A DNA stretch of 64,000 nt, taken from the NCBI GenBank assembly GCA_038561985.1, contig CP073276.1, forward strand, positions 2,542,001-2,606,000. The letters run 5' to 3'. How positions within the stretch are numbered: the stretch's first letter is position 1; each line of letters opens with the position of its first letter. Shown here piece by piece: positions 18,713 to 27,563 of this stretch. A program made the position numbers and the translations under genes. The notes beneath the pieces were generated by a model that was given only the letters and a program-made list of their open reading frames with translations, was not told where the DNA came from and made no database searches. The stretch is from Petrimonas sulfuriphila (GTDB taxonomy: Bacteria; Bacteroidota; Bacteroidia; Bacteroidales; Dysgonomonadaceae).

Positions 18713-20089
18713 TCAGGTAGTTTTTAGTTGTTGAACAAGATTATCGATTTTCAATAAATCGGTGGGGATTTTTATGTTCTGTGGACAAGTAGGTTCACAT
18801 TCACCGCAATTGATACAATGGTTTGCCTGTTCCAGTTCGGGAATAGTGCGGTTGTAATCTACCAGGAATGCCCTGGAAGCACGTTCGAATTCAGCATCAC
18901 GTTGCCCTTCGAGATCAGGAAGGTTACTGTCCCAGGTCGCCTTGTTGTAATAAAGCAAGATTCCGGGAATATCAACCCCATACGGACAAGGAACGCAATA
19001 TTTGCAATCCGTACACGGTATGATTTTGTAGGTGCGGATAATTTCCGCTGCTTTTGCCAACATGTCTTTCTGCTTATCGGTGACCGGAACAAGGGGAGAA
19101 TAGGTTTTTATGTTTTCCTGTAAATGTTCCATTAACGTCATACCGCTTAACACTACCATTACCTGTGGATGTGAACCCACAAACCGGAAAGCCCACTGTG
19201 CAGGCGTATCGCCAGGACGTTCTTCCTGCATCATTTCCGATACGGCACGGCTTACTTTTGCCAAACGGCTTCCCAGTAACGGCTCCATGATCATAACAGG
19301 AATATTTCGTTCCACCAGCCTGTTGTACATGTATTCCGCAGGAACACGGCCGTATTTCCAGTCGAAGTAATTCATCTGGATCATCACGAAATCCCAGTCC
19401 ACAGGCTCTGCAAGCACCTTGTCAAAAAGAGGCTGATCACCGTGAAAAGACCATCCCAGATTCCGGATGCGTCCTTCTTTCTTTTCATTCAGCAGAAAGT
19501 CCAGCATCCCCCATTCTTTGTAAATACGTTCGTACATGACATCGCTGCTTAAGCTGTGCAGGTGATAGTAATCAAAATAATCTACCTGAAGTTTCTCCAA
19601 TTGTTTGTGATACGTGGCAATGGCATCCTCTCTCGATTTCACACTGCCCGGCAATTTTGTTGCCAGGTAAAAGCTGTTGCGGGGGTATTTTTTCAGGAGT
19701 TTACCGGTAACAATTTCCGATTCTCCCTGATGATACATCCATGCGGTGTCAAAATAGTTTATGCCATGTGCTATGGCGTAATCCACCAATTGTCCTGCTT
19801 TTTCTTCATCGATGAATTTTCTTATCCCTTCGGGTGTTTCTCGTTCCACGGTAGGATAACGCATCGTACCAAAACCGAGAAGCGAAATCTTGTCACCCGT
19901 TTTAGACAAGGCTGTATATGTCATTTTGTCGGTAGGAATATTGGTCAAATCCGGAACGGGTTGGCTCTTGTCGGTTTTTTTTGTGCAGCCGCCCAAATAT
20001 AGGCTTGCCGGAATAACCGCAGCACCCAATCCCATGTATTTCAAAGCTGTTCTTCGCGAAATTTTTTGTTTTCCGTCATTTTCTTTCAT
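18713..20089 (-). CDS. Tat-exported lipoprotein aldo/keto reductase with ferredoxin domain
   Basis: Protein of 458 residues. The Tat signal SRRTALKYMG (11-20) ends in a lipobox with Cys35, so it should be exported folded and lipid-anchored. The AKR barrel keeps the full catalytic tetrad Asp114 (NYFDTAW), Tyr119 (MYHQGE), Lys145 (LATKLPG) and His178 (YHLHSL). The C-terminus adds ferredoxin-like cysteines CTDCKYCVPCPYG and CINCGECEPTCP. Normal AKRs use cytoplasmic NADPH, so a cluster-bearing exported version paired with a membrane polyferredoxin suggests electron supply from quinol. ATG 20089 is preferred; ATG 20098 would add three residues. Confidence 0.88.
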   Translation of the reverse strand: MKENDGKQKISRRTALKYMGLGAAVIPASLYLGGCTKKTDKSQPVPDLTNIPTDKMTYTALSKTGDKISLLGFGTMRYPTVERETPEGIRKFIDEEKAGQLVDYAIAHGINYFDTAWMYHQGESEIVTGKLLKKYPRNSFYLATKLPGSVKSREDAIATYHKQLEKLQVDYFDYYHLHSLSSDVMYERIYKEWGMLDFLLNEKKEGRIRNLGWSFHGDQPLFDKVLAEPVDWDFVMIQMNYFDWKYGRVPAEYMYNRLVERNIPVMIMEPLLGSRLAKVSRAVSEMMQEERPGDTPAQWAFRFVGSHPQVMVVLSGMTLMEHLQENIKTYSPLVPVTDKQKDMLAKAAEIIRTYKIIPCTDCKYCVPCPYGVDIPGILLYYNKATWDSNLPDLEGQRDAEFERASRAFLVDYNRTIPELEQANHCINCGECEPTCPQNIKIPTDLLKIDNLVQQLKTT

Positions 20090-20114
20090 AGCATACATGT
20101 TTTGTAGTATCTGA

Positions 20115-20122
20115 CAAAAATA
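20115..20122 (-). promoter_or_regulatory. Candidate -7 box for the AKR operon
   Basis: TATTTTTG on the minus strand matches TAnnTTTG, about 25 nt before the AKR start. Confidence 0.45.
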
Positions 20123-20247
20123 GTAAAATTCTTGCAAGATTAATTGTGGACAATATCAATTTTTTCTTTTTTTATTTTAATAAAAAAATAGTGTTGCACA
20201 TTTTATAGTTATCGGACAATGGCCGGTATTATCGCTACTTTTTTTAT

Positions 20248-20255
20248 TATCTTTG
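20248..20255 (+). promoter_or_regulatory. Candidate -7 box for the glycosyltransferase gene
   Basis: TATCTTTG matches TAnnTTTG and would give a leader of about 125 nt. The 20138-20388 gap is otherwise AT-rich with no gene seen. Confidence 0.35.
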
Positions 20256-20388
20256 GATCAATATTTTCAAGTGGATGGTATTAAATAGATGCATCTTGCC
20301 TTTCTGCCTGACAGGATAGGGTTGTTGCGTTGCATATACATCCTTTTAATCGGTTGTGGGGGGCGGATATAAATTTTAAAAAAAGCTA

Positions 20389-21459
20389 ATGAGAAAGGTA
20401 TTGGTTGATTTATCAGCCCTGAATAATATATACAGTGGGTTTGGACAGATAGCGTTGACTTACGGCAAATATTTTGAGAATAATTATAAAAAAGGAACTG
20501 CTCGTTATTCTCTTACATTGCTGGTTCCTGACGATATGATGGGCAAGTTTGGCAACGAGGTCAACTACCTCTCATCATCCAAACGACTCAAAAGACGATT
20601 CCCATTTTTATTTCCAAAGTTTGATGTTTGGCATTCGACACATCAGTTAAGCAAGTTCAGACCTTTCTATTCTGGTACAAAACAGATACTGACATTCCAT
20701 GATCTGAACTATCTGTACGAAAGAAAAGGATTTAGCCGATACAGAAAACACCGTCAAATCCAGGGGAAAATAGACCGGGCAAATCAACTGGTTTGTATTT
20801 CTCACTTTACCAAAGAAGAAGTAGAGAGAAATCTGAACCTTAACGGAAAGAAATGCAGCGTGATTTACAATTACGTAGAGCCTTTTAATGAAAGTATGGC
20901 CTCTAAACCCAGTATCGATATTAAAATGCCTTTTTTCTTCTCTATTGGCGCTTTGCGGAAAAAGAAAAACTTCCACGTCTTGCTTGATTTAATGAAGTTA
21001 TATCCTGGAAAACATCTTTATATCGCGGGTACGGAAGCCAAAAAAAAGAAAAAAAATGCATATGCCCTAATGATGAAAGAACGCATCAAAAATGAGGGGA
21101 TAACGAATGTTACCTTGCTTGGTGGAATTCTGCATAAGGAAAAAATATGGATGTATAAGAACTGCGAGGCTTTTCTTTTTCCTTCGTTGTTTGAAGGCTT
21201 TGGGTTGCCAGTAATTGAAGCCATGCAGTTTGGAAAACCGGTGTTCTCTTCAGCGGAAACAAGCCTGAAAGAAATAGGTGGAAAGTTTGCTTATTTCTGG
21301 GATCATTTTGATGCATACTCCATGAAATCTCTAATAGATAATAACTTGGAGGAATTTTATAACGACAGAGAATGGATACGGAAAGAAAAACAATATGCGG
21401 AATCATTTTCGACTAACAACCATTTCGAAGAGTATGAAAAGCTATATGAGTCCATATGA
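20389..21459 (+). CDS. Family 4-type glycosyltransferase (GT-B)
   Basis: Glycosyltransferase of 356 residues with no signal peptide. The GT-B C-terminal domain has FSIGALRKKKNF (donor-site start), a sugar-nucleotide binding region, and the EX7E signature around FPSLFEGFGLPVIEAMQFG. The N-terminal acceptor domain contains DVWHSTHQ and LTFHDLNYL. It likely adds a sugar in envelope polysaccharide or LPS synthesis. It overlaps the start of the following Stealth gene, so the two are coupled. Confidence 0.88.
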   Translation: MRKVLVDLSALNNIYSGFGQIALTYGKYFENNYKKGTARYSLTLLVPDDMMGKFGNEVNYLSSSKRLKRRFPFLFPKFDVWHSTHQLSKFRPFYSGTKQILTFHDLNYLYERKGFSRYRKHRQIQGKIDRANQLVCISHFTKEEVERNLNLNGKKCSVIYNYVEPFNESMASKPSIDIKMPFFFSIGALRKKKNFHVLLDLMKLYPGKHLYIAGTEAKKKKKNAYALMMKERIKNEGITNVTLLGGILHKEKIWMYKNCEAFLFPSLFEGFGLPVIEAMQFGKPVFSSAETSLKEIGGKFAYFWDHFDAYSMKSLIDNNLEEFYNDREWIRKEKQYAESFSTNNHFEEYEKLYESI

Positions 21460-22390
21460 AATTGATCTGGTTTATCTGTGGGTCGATGGTGGCGACCCGG
21501 AATGGTTGGCCAAGAAAAGAGAATATTTAGAGAATAAAACCAGCTTGAATATCGAGGCCACTTCAAAGGCGCGTGTCGCCGACAATGATGAATTAAGATA
21601 TTCACTACGTTCTGCAGAGAAATATGTTCCCTGGATCCGGAAAGTTTTTATCGTTACCGATGAGCAAAAGCCTAAATGGCTGAATCTGAAAAACGAAAAG
21701 GTGGAAGTTATAGATATCCGTGCGCTTATTCCGCCCGAAGCCTTGCCATGTTACAACTCGGTAATCATTGAACATTATTTATATAAAATTCCCGGCTTAT
21801 CGGAACATTTTCTTTACGCTAACGACGATATGTTTTTCAATGCTAAAATAGGTCCTGAATTCTTTTTCAATTCTGAAGGAATGCCGATTGTGCGCTTGCA
21901 GCGTGCATTTTTAGGAAATTGGATGAGTCGAATAAGGGGGATATTCAATATTCCTACCAATATCTATCGAAAAACCATTGACAGAGCAGCCCGATTAATC
22001 AAAGAGAAATTTGGGAAATATTATTCCGGCACTCCGCACCATAATATAGATTCGTATCTGAAAACAGATTACAGAAACGTGGTAGAAAAAGATTTCAAGG
22101 ATGAAATTTTATCGACCCTGATCAATCACCTGAGAAGTGAACACGACATCCAACGGATCATTTACTCATACTATGCCTTGGTAAAAAAAAGGGGAGTGCT
22201 CCGTTACGTGAGCCGAAAAGAATCTTGTCGTATCCGGCTGCAAAAACCTGATTTTATGGATTATATCATGTCGTATAATCCAGTGCTTTTCTGTCTGAAC
22301 GATACTCATCGGGCAACAGATAAAGATCGTGAGAGGGTGAAGCCCTTTTTAGAAGCTCTCTTTCCTGAAAAATCGGGTTATGAACTGTAG
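21434..22390 (+). CDS. Stealth-family sugar-phosphate transferase
   Basis: Stealth proteins transfer sugar-1-phosphate in capsule or phosphoglycan synthesis and are related to GlcNAc-1-phosphotransferase. All four regions are seen: CR1 IDLVYLWVDGGDPEW, CR2 RVADNDELRYSLRSAEKY with PWIRKVFIVTDEQKPKWL, CR3 around FLYANDDMFF and the PHHNIDSYLK segment, and CR4 FCLNDTH. About 318 residues from ATG 21434, which overlaps the glycosyltransferase end by 26 nt; ATG 21446 is also possible. The C-terminus LFPEKSGYEL resembles that of the Stealth gene facing it. Confidence 0.88.
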   Translation: MKSYMSPYEIDLVYLWVDGGDPEWLAKKREYLENKTSLNIEATSKARVADNDELRYSLRSAEKYVPWIRKVFIVTDEQKPKWLNLKNEKVEVIDIRALIPPEALPCYNSVIIEHYLYKIPGLSEHFLYANDDMFFNAKIGPEFFFNSEGMPIVRLQRAFLGNWMSRIRGIFNIPTNIYRKTIDRAARLIKEKFGKYYSGTPHHNIDSYLKTDYRNVVEKDFKDEILSTLINHLRSEHDIQRIIYSYYALVKKRGVLRYVSRKESCRIRLQKPDFMDYIMSYNPVLFCLNDTHRATDKDRERVKPFLEALFPEKSGYEL

Positions 22391-22403
22391 GATAGAGACA
22401 ATA

Positions 22404-23396
22404 TTACAATTCAAAGCTCGACTTTTCTGGGAGAATACTTTCAAAAGATGCTTTTAATTCTTTGAGCTTTTTATCGTAGTTCCGAATATGTATGTTGTCA
22501 TTTAAGCAGACAAGTTTGTATTTTTGTTCGCGGACAGCACGGATTGCTTTTTTAGATTTCAAAATAAGAGGGAACATCTTTGTGTCTTGATAGGTGTTGT
22601 AGGGTAGGAATTTTGAAGTGCAAATTTGCCAGGTCTTGAATAATTCAGGTGTAAGGTCGGAAGAACTTCTGAACCTGTTTTTCGACATTTCGGTCAATTC
22701 CTTTCCACAATTATCCCAAACTTCATGAAACGTAGATTTTAGAAAAGGCTGCGCATTGTGCGGGGTTCGCAGTGTCACAAACTTATTGTATGGTTTTAGC
22801 AGATATGCTAACCTTCTCCTTTTGCCGTACGATTCATGAAACCATTTATCGTAATCCCTTTTTAAAACCTCTTTTTTATCAAAAAACTTATTGATCAGTC
22901 TGATGTTATTCTTCAGCATCTTACCAAACTGAGAACGTCCAAAGTTAGTGCGAAAAGTGGCAATGTCTTTAGGAAGTCCATTTTCGAAGAAACGAGTTGC
23001 AGGGGTATGGTCTGTTACAAAAAAATCATCGTTAAAATAGACAAATTGTTCCGCTAAATCGGGGATTTTATGCAAATAAATTTCTATCAAATTTGAATTG
23101 AATACAGGTAGATATTGTTCAGGAATAAAATCTTCGTGATTAACTATATGCAGCTTTGAATGATTCTCATTTAGCCATTCTGGTTTTTGTCCGCAGGTGA
23201 CAAAATGAATTTTTCGTACCCAAGGGGTAAATTTTTCTATTCCCCTGAACCAGTATTTTAGTAGCCCATAGTCTCTGAATCTAGCTTCTGACAACTCATT
23301 TACCGTGTTGTCTATTTTCCCCGAATAGATGGCAAAATCTTTTTGCCATCTCGGGTCATTCATATCTACCCAGGTTATTACAAAATCAATTTCCAC
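22404..23396 (-). CDS. Second Stealth-family protein, convergent
   Basis: Protein of 330 residues with CR1 IDFVITWVDMNDPRW, CR2 RFRDYGLLKYWFRGIEKF and PWVRKIHFVTCGQKPEWLN, CR3 QFVYFNDDFFV with the RTPHNAQPFLK segment, and CR4 VCLNDNIHI. In CR2 the usual DNDELRYSLRS is RDYGLLKYWFRG, typical of the other Stealth subgroup, so this is not a recent duplicate. It ends LPEKSSFEL. It lies tail to tail with the first Stealth gene, 13 nt apart, and probably modifies the same surface glycan. Confidence 0.88.
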   Translation of the reverse strand: MEIDFVITWVDMNDPRWQKDFAIYSGKIDNTVNELSEARFRDYGLLKYWFRGIEKFTPWVRKIHFVTCGQKPEWLNENHSKLHIVNHEDFIPEQYLPVFNSNLIEIYLHKIPDLAEQFVYFNDDFFVTDHTPATRFFENGLPKDIATFRTNFGRSQFGKMLKNNIRLINKFFDKKEVLKRDYDKWFHESYGKRRRLAYLLKPYNKFVTLRTPHNAQPFLKSTFHEVWDNCGKELTEMSKNRFRSSSDLTPELFKTWQICTSKFLPYNTYQDTKMFPLILKSKKAIRAVREQKYKLVCLNDNIHIRNYDKKLKELKASFESILPEKSSFEL

Positions 23397-23426
23397 TTCT
23401 TTGTTTTAAGAATTCAGGCGAAAGAA

Positions 23427-23460
23427 TAAAAAATACCAACAAATCGTGAGGTTGTTGGAA
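23427..23460 (-). terminator. Intrinsic terminator after purE
   Basis: Read on the minus strand, CCAACAA and TTGTTGG form a perfect 7-bp stem around a 9-nt loop, followed by a T-rich run (TATTTTTTATT). It ends the gcvH-purE transcript. Confidence 0.75.
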
Positions 23461-23482
23461 TAGTTTTCTGCTGACAGTTTAT

Positions 23483-23989
23483 TTAATTTGTTTTGAATTT
23501 AAATTTGATGCCTGCCAGTTCTTCGTTAGCTTGAGTGATTTTACTCTTCAGGTCCTCTTTGTAGGTTGCCAATTTTTGCCGGAGTGATTCATCTCCAGTT
23601 GCGATCATCTGCAACGCAAGAATAGCGGCGTTAAGTGATCCGTTAATGCCAACAGTGGCAACCGGGATTCCCGGAGGCATTTGCACGATGGCAAGCAGTG
23701 CGTCCATACCGTCCAGTGAAGCTTTTATAGGGACGCCGATAACGGGAAGTGTGGTCATTGACGCAATTACACCCGGCAAATGGGCCGCCATCCCAGCTGC
23801 TGCTATTATAACCTTTATTCCCCGTTTTTCGGCATTCCTGGCAAATTGCTCAACAGCTTCGGGTGTGCGATGTGCAGAAAGTGCGTTTATTTCGAACGGA
23901 ACTTCCATTTCGTCAAAAAAACAGGCAGCCTTTTCCATGACGGGTAAGTCGGAAGTACTGCCCATTATTATACTTATTATTGGATCCAT
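23483..23989 (-). CDS. purE: N5-carboxyaminoimidazole ribonucleotide mutase
   Basis: Class I PurE (168 residues) converts N5-CAIR to CAIR in purine synthesis. Motifs [12 protein letters not shown] and SAHRTPE (active-site Ser and His) and the [12 protein letters not shown] loop are intact. It sits 4 nt after gcvH. No purK is adjacent in the window. Confidence 0.97.
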   Translation of the reverse strand: MDPIISIIMGSTSDLPVMEKAACFFDEMEVPFEINALSAHRTPEAVEQFARNAEKRGIKVIIAAAGMAAHLPGVIASMTTLPVIGVPIKASLDGMDALLAIVQMPPGIPVATVGINGSLNAAILALQMIATGDESLRQKLATYKEDLKSKITQANEELAGIKFKFKTN

Positions 23990-23993
23990 CTGT

Positions 23994-24374
23994 TTACTGT
24001 CCTATGAGGGCTTTGTACGCATCACTTGAGAGAAGCTCATTGAGATCGGCTTCCTCTTCGATAGTTACTTTTACGATCCATCCTTCTCCGTAGGGATCTT
24101 GGTTTACCAGTTCAGGTTGGTCATCCAGCTTGGGATTGACTTCAAGTACCTCGCCGGTTATGGGCATCAAAAGATCAGAAACGGTTTTTACTGCCTCAAT
24201 ACTGCCAAAAACGGCTCCTTTGTCAACCTTTTCTCCTTCTGTTGTGATATCAACAAAAACAATTTCTCCCAGTTCGCTTTGTGCGAAATCGGAAATGCCG
24301 ATGTAAGCCTCGTTTCCGTCAACTTTCACCCATTCATGGTCGCTTGAATACTTTAAATTTTCAGGAAAATTCAT
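23994..24374 (-). CDS. gcvH: Glycine cleavage system H protein
   Basis: Lipoyl carrier protein of the glycine cleavage complex, 126 residues. The lipoylation site is Lys63 in [11 protein letters not shown]. The N-terminal [12 protein letters not shown] and the C-terminal [13 protein letters not shown] are family hallmarks. The gcvP and gcvT genes are not in the window. It forms a short operon with purE. Confidence 0.97.
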   Translation of the reverse strand: MNFPENLKYSSDHEWVKVDGNEAYIGISDFAQSELGEIVFVDITTEGEKVDKGAVFGSIEAVKTVSDLLMPITGEVLEVNPKLDDQPELVNQDPYGEGWIVKVTIEEEADLNELLSSDAYKALIGQ

Positions 24375-24471
24375 AGAAGTTATTTTTTTAATGTGAGTGG
24401 TTTTAATTGTAGGGTAAAAATACTATATATTTTCTTTACTGCAAAATCTTTTTAAGTAAAGGGATACAGCA

Positions 24472-25086
24472 CTAAATATGCGTTCCGATCCATACAAAGA
24501 GAAAAGAAATGATAAATCCGAGGAAAAACCCTCCGACAACCTGTCCGAAAGTATGTCTTCGTAATATTAATCTCGATACGCCAACCAATCCAGCTACGGT
24601 GAAAAGTGCCATGAACAGGTAAAAGGGATTGGATTTTTCAATGAAATAACTTACCGACATTACCCCCCCCAGCAAACCGCCGATACCGAACATATGAGCG
24701 CTAATTTTCCACCAAATGGTAATGAATATAGCGATGAGGATAACCGCAATGGAAGAAGCAACAAGCATAAGAAACCATCCAGGCATTCCAATCCGGTAAT
24801 AGTAAAATATCATAACGAGGTAAGAAACCAACACAATGGAATAGGGGATAAAACGTTCCTTTCGGATCTTGAGTGACAGGTCGGAAATTAATTTCAATTT
24901 GTATACCGCGTAGATAAGGATACCGGGAACCGCAAATGAAAAAAGAATCACAGGTGCCATTATTGTCCAAAACTGATTGGCAAACAATAATTTGAAATGC
25001 GTGTAAACAAAAAGCAGTAAAATACTGTATACAGGCATTAATAACGGCTGGAAAACTGACGATATAATTCGGGCAAATTGATTCAT
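24472..25086 (-). CDS. PAP2-like membrane protein with altered active site
   Basis: Protein of 204 residues with six membrane helices in the order of the PAP2 superfamily. The usual motifs are degenerate: PSGH is replaced by KISAHMFG, and SRx5Hx3D by SRLILRRHTFGQ (final Asp is Gln). Phosphatase activity is therefore doubtful, though His is kept in both motifs. It lies 29 nt after rpoN in the same direction. ATG 25086 is chosen over an upstream in-frame Met near rpoN. Confidence 0.65.
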   Translation of the reverse strand: MNQFARIISSVFQPLLMPVYSILLLFVYTHFKLLFANQFWTIMAPVILFSFAVPGILIYAVYKLKLISDLSLKIRKERFIPYSIVLVSYLVMIFYYYRIGMPGWFLMLVASSIAVILIAIFITIWWKISAHMFGIGGLLGGVMSVSYFIEKSNPFYLFMALFTVAGLVGVSRLILRRHTFGQVVGGFFLGFIISFLFVWIGTHI

Positions 25087-25115
25087 TGCTGGGTTATGCT
25101 TTTGAAACGGCAAAG

Positions 25116-26567
25116 TTAAATTTTTTTTCTTAAACGTGCCACAGGAATATTCAACTGTTCGCGATATTTTGCGACTGTTCGACGGGCAATGATGTACCCT
25201 TTATTGTTCAACAGTGCGGTCAGCTGCTCGTCGGTAAGCGGTTTGGAGGGATTCTCGTTTTCAATGCACTCCTTCAGGAGAGATTTTACTTCGCGAGACG
25301 ATACATCTTCTCCTGCTTCGTTTTGCATCGCTTCGGAAAAGAAAAACTTCAGTGGATAAACGCCGTTATTGGTTTGTACGTATTTACTGTTGCTTACCCG
25401 GGATATGGTGGATATGTCGAACCCTGTTTTTTGGGCAATGTCTTTAAGGATCATGGGTTTGAGCATTGTCTCGTCTTCTGTGACGAAAAAATCGTATTGA
25501 AAATTTACAATGGCCTCCATGGTTCTCTGCAGCGTGTTTTGCCGTTGTCGGACTGCATCGATAAACCATTTTGCCGAATCTACCTTTTGTTTCATAAACA
25601 AAACGGCTTGCTTGGCATCGTTGCTCATACTCTCTTTGTTTTGAGCGTATCCTTGCAGCATTTCGGAAAAATCGCGGTTTATTTTTAACTCCGGGATATT
25701 TTTGTTGTTCAGGTACATGCTGATTTCACCGTTGTAAGACTCCACGATAAAGTCAGGGGTAATGTTGCTCATGGCCACTTCTATTGAATCACCCAAAGCA
25801 CTGCCGGGCTTGGGGTTGAGTGAAACTATCTCATGGATGGCATCGCGTAAGTCGTCTTGTGAAATATTTAGTTGACGCATGATTTTCTCGTAGTGTTTAC
25901 GCGAAAACTCTTCGAAATAATTGGAAATAATTTCCAGCGCCAACCTATTTCCCTTTGTAGGCTCGTTCCGTTGCAACTGAAGCCTGAGGCATTCCTGCAA
26001 ATCACTTGCTCCAACACCTGCGGGGTCGAGATCCTGGATTATTTCCAGGATGGATTGTAAATTCGTTTCCGGAACATCCAGGTTTTGTTGAAACAACAGG
26101 TCATCGGATATGGCTTGCAGGCTTCGTTGCAGATACCCGTTCTCATCAAGGTTACCGATAATGTACTCGGCAATTTTCTGATCCCGGGCATTCAGTTGGC
26201 GTAAACCAATCTGTTCCAGCAGAATTTCATTGAGGCTTTTATCATCCGAGTAAGTTGCTTCGATAAAATCGGGTTCGCTTTTTCTGTGGGATTTGTTTAA
26301 CTGGTAATCCGGGATATCTTCTTCGGAAAAATAATCACCCAACACAATATCCTCTTCCGACAAGTTATCTTCACTTTCCGGAAACTCATCGGAACTTTCC
26401 GGATTAAGCTCTTCATTTCCTTCTTCCAACGCAGGATTATCTTCCAGCTCCTGCTTTATTTTGTCTTCCAGCTCTACAGAATTCAATTCAACCAGTTTTA
26501 TCACCTGCATCTGTAGAGGCGATAACTTTTGAGTTTGTTTGAGTTCCTGTTGTTGCCTAAGTGCCAT
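25116..26567 (-). CDS. rpoN: RNA polymerase sigma-54 factor
   Basis: Sigma-54, 483 residues. The N-terminal activator-interacting region is glutamine-rich (LRQQQELKQTQKLSPLQMQV). It is followed by an acidic linker, the core-binding domain, a helix-turn-helix (AQKTGFDISTISRVSNSKY) and the C-terminal RpoN box ARRTVAKYR (461-469) that contacts the -24 element. Transcription by this factor needs AAA+ activators. The NtrC-type protein at 46.9 kb lacks the required features. Confidence 0.97.
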   Translation of the reverse strand: MALRQQQELKQTQKLSPLQMQVIKLVELNSVELEDKIKQELEDNPALEEGNEELNPESSDEFPESEDNLSEEDIVLGDYFSEEDIPDYQLNKSHRKSEPDFIEATYSDDKSLNEILLEQIGLRQLNARDQKIAEYIIGNLDENGYLQRSLQAISDDLLFQQNLDVPETNLQSILEIIQDLDPAGVGASDLQECLRLQLQRNEPTKGNRLALEIISNYFEEFSRKHYEKIMRQLNISQDDLRDAIHEIVSLNPKPGSALGDSIEVAMSNITPDFIVESYNGEISMYLNNKNIPELKINRDFSEMLQGYAQNKESMSNDAKQAVLFMKQKVDSAKWFIDAVRQRQNTLQRTMEAIVNFQYDFFVTEDETMLKPMILKDIAQKTGFDISTISRVSNSKYVQTNNGVYPLKFFFSEAMQNEAGEDVSSREVKSLLKECIENENPSKPLTDEQLTALLNNKGYIIARRTVAKYREQLNIPVARLRKKI

Positions 26568-26685
26568 AAATGACTTCTAATCCTATTTTGAGAAAACAAA
26601 GATAGCTAAATAACCTTTTTTGTTATTCAACTTAACTATTTTTTTGTCAATACCGTTGAGAGGAATCGGCCTGCCAAGCGTAGAA

Positions 26686-27003
26686 CTAACAATCGTCATC
26701 GTCATATCCTGCTTTACAGGTAAGCGGAGCGAGTGCGTAAGCGTCGTACTCATCATAGGCCGGACCGGGTTTACCGTTGTAAACAATGATCCGGTCGGTC
26801 CTCACCTCATCACCGTTTTCGAAAACCATAAATTGTCCCGATTCTTGTTTACTAACGATTGCTGTTACTTTTCCGTTCGATTCTTTCAGATGCGGAAACT
26901 GATTCGCGTCAAAATAGATCACCTTGACCGAACCTTTTTTGATTTCTTGTTGAAACAGATCAAAAAAATCGGGATCAATGGGGGTGTATGCAGACAGTTT
27001 CAT
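26686..27003 (-). CDS. Hypothetical small protein, acidic C-terminus
   Basis: Soluble protein of 105 residues starting MKLSAYTPIDPDFFDLF and ending in the acidic DDDDC. It has a beta-rich look, with FMVFENGDEVRTDRIIVYNGKPGPAYDEYD. The opening and the VRTDRI segment loosely recall Rho-binding antiterminator Rof (YxPIDCxxYD ... IRLDxI), but the resemblance is weak and the length differs. It lies between rpoN and an oppositely oriented secreted protein. Function unknown. Confidence 0.55.
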   Translation of the reverse strand: MKLSAYTPIDPDFFDLFQQEIKKGSVKVIYFDANQFPHLKESNGKVTAIVSKQESGQFMVFENGDEVRTDRIIVYNGKPGPAYDEYDAYALAPLTCKAGYDDDDC

Positions 27004-27117
27004 TTCTTTATTCTCCTTTCATGGATTAAACAGTGCAATATGGGTTTGAGTTCATTCAGTTCTTTATGTATGCTTTATATATTTTTATTTTAAGAGTTTT
27101 CTTGTGCGAAAAATTTA

Positions 27118-27125
27118 TATCTTTG
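27118..27125 (+). promoter_or_regulatory. Candidate -7 box
   Basis: TATCTTTG matches TAnnTTTG, 42 nt before the ATG at 27168. Confidence 0.45.
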
Positions 27126-27167
27126 GTCATATAAATTCAAAAATCTTTCTTTCAAAAATCAATAGTT

Positions 27168-27563
27168 ATGAGAAGATTATTTATCGTTTTGGGGTTGTTT
27201 TTGACAACAGGAGTCTTTTTTATTGTAAATGCACAAAGTAATAAAATCGTACTGGGAGAGTGGAAGTACAGTGTGCCGGAAGCACCTTTCGGATACGAAA
27301 AAGGGGTGATTTTCCTTGAAGAAAAGGATAAGTCATTATCGGGCAATCTCGTTTTCGATTCAGGTCTTAAGGTGAAGTTATCCGATGTTTTTCTCAAATC
27401 CGACACATTAAAATTGGGTGTTTATGTTGAATCGGAGTATGTTACTGTAGTTTCGAAGGTCAAAGGCAATGAAATGGAGGGTAAGGTAGATACTTCCATG
27501 GGGGTTATGAGGCTGAAAGCCGAGAAAATTGTACCGCAGACCAAAAAGAAACAGGGAAGTTAA
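27168..27563 (+). CDS. Small secreted protein of unknown function
   Basis: 131 residues. An N-terminal signal peptide ([19 protein letters not shown], probable cleavage after VNAQ) precedes a ~105-residue beta-rich domain with [15 protein letters not shown] and repeated GNLV/GKV strands, and a Lys-rich end. I do not recognise the family. The stop overlaps the convergent miaA stop by 4 nt. Confidence 0.65.
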   Translation: MRRLFIVLGLFLTTGVFFIVNAQSNKIVLGEWKYSVPEAPFGYEKGVIFLEEKDKSLSGNLVFDSGLKVKLSDVFLKSDTLKLGVYVESEYVTVVSKVKGNEMEGKVDTSMGVMRLKAEKIVPQTKKKQGS

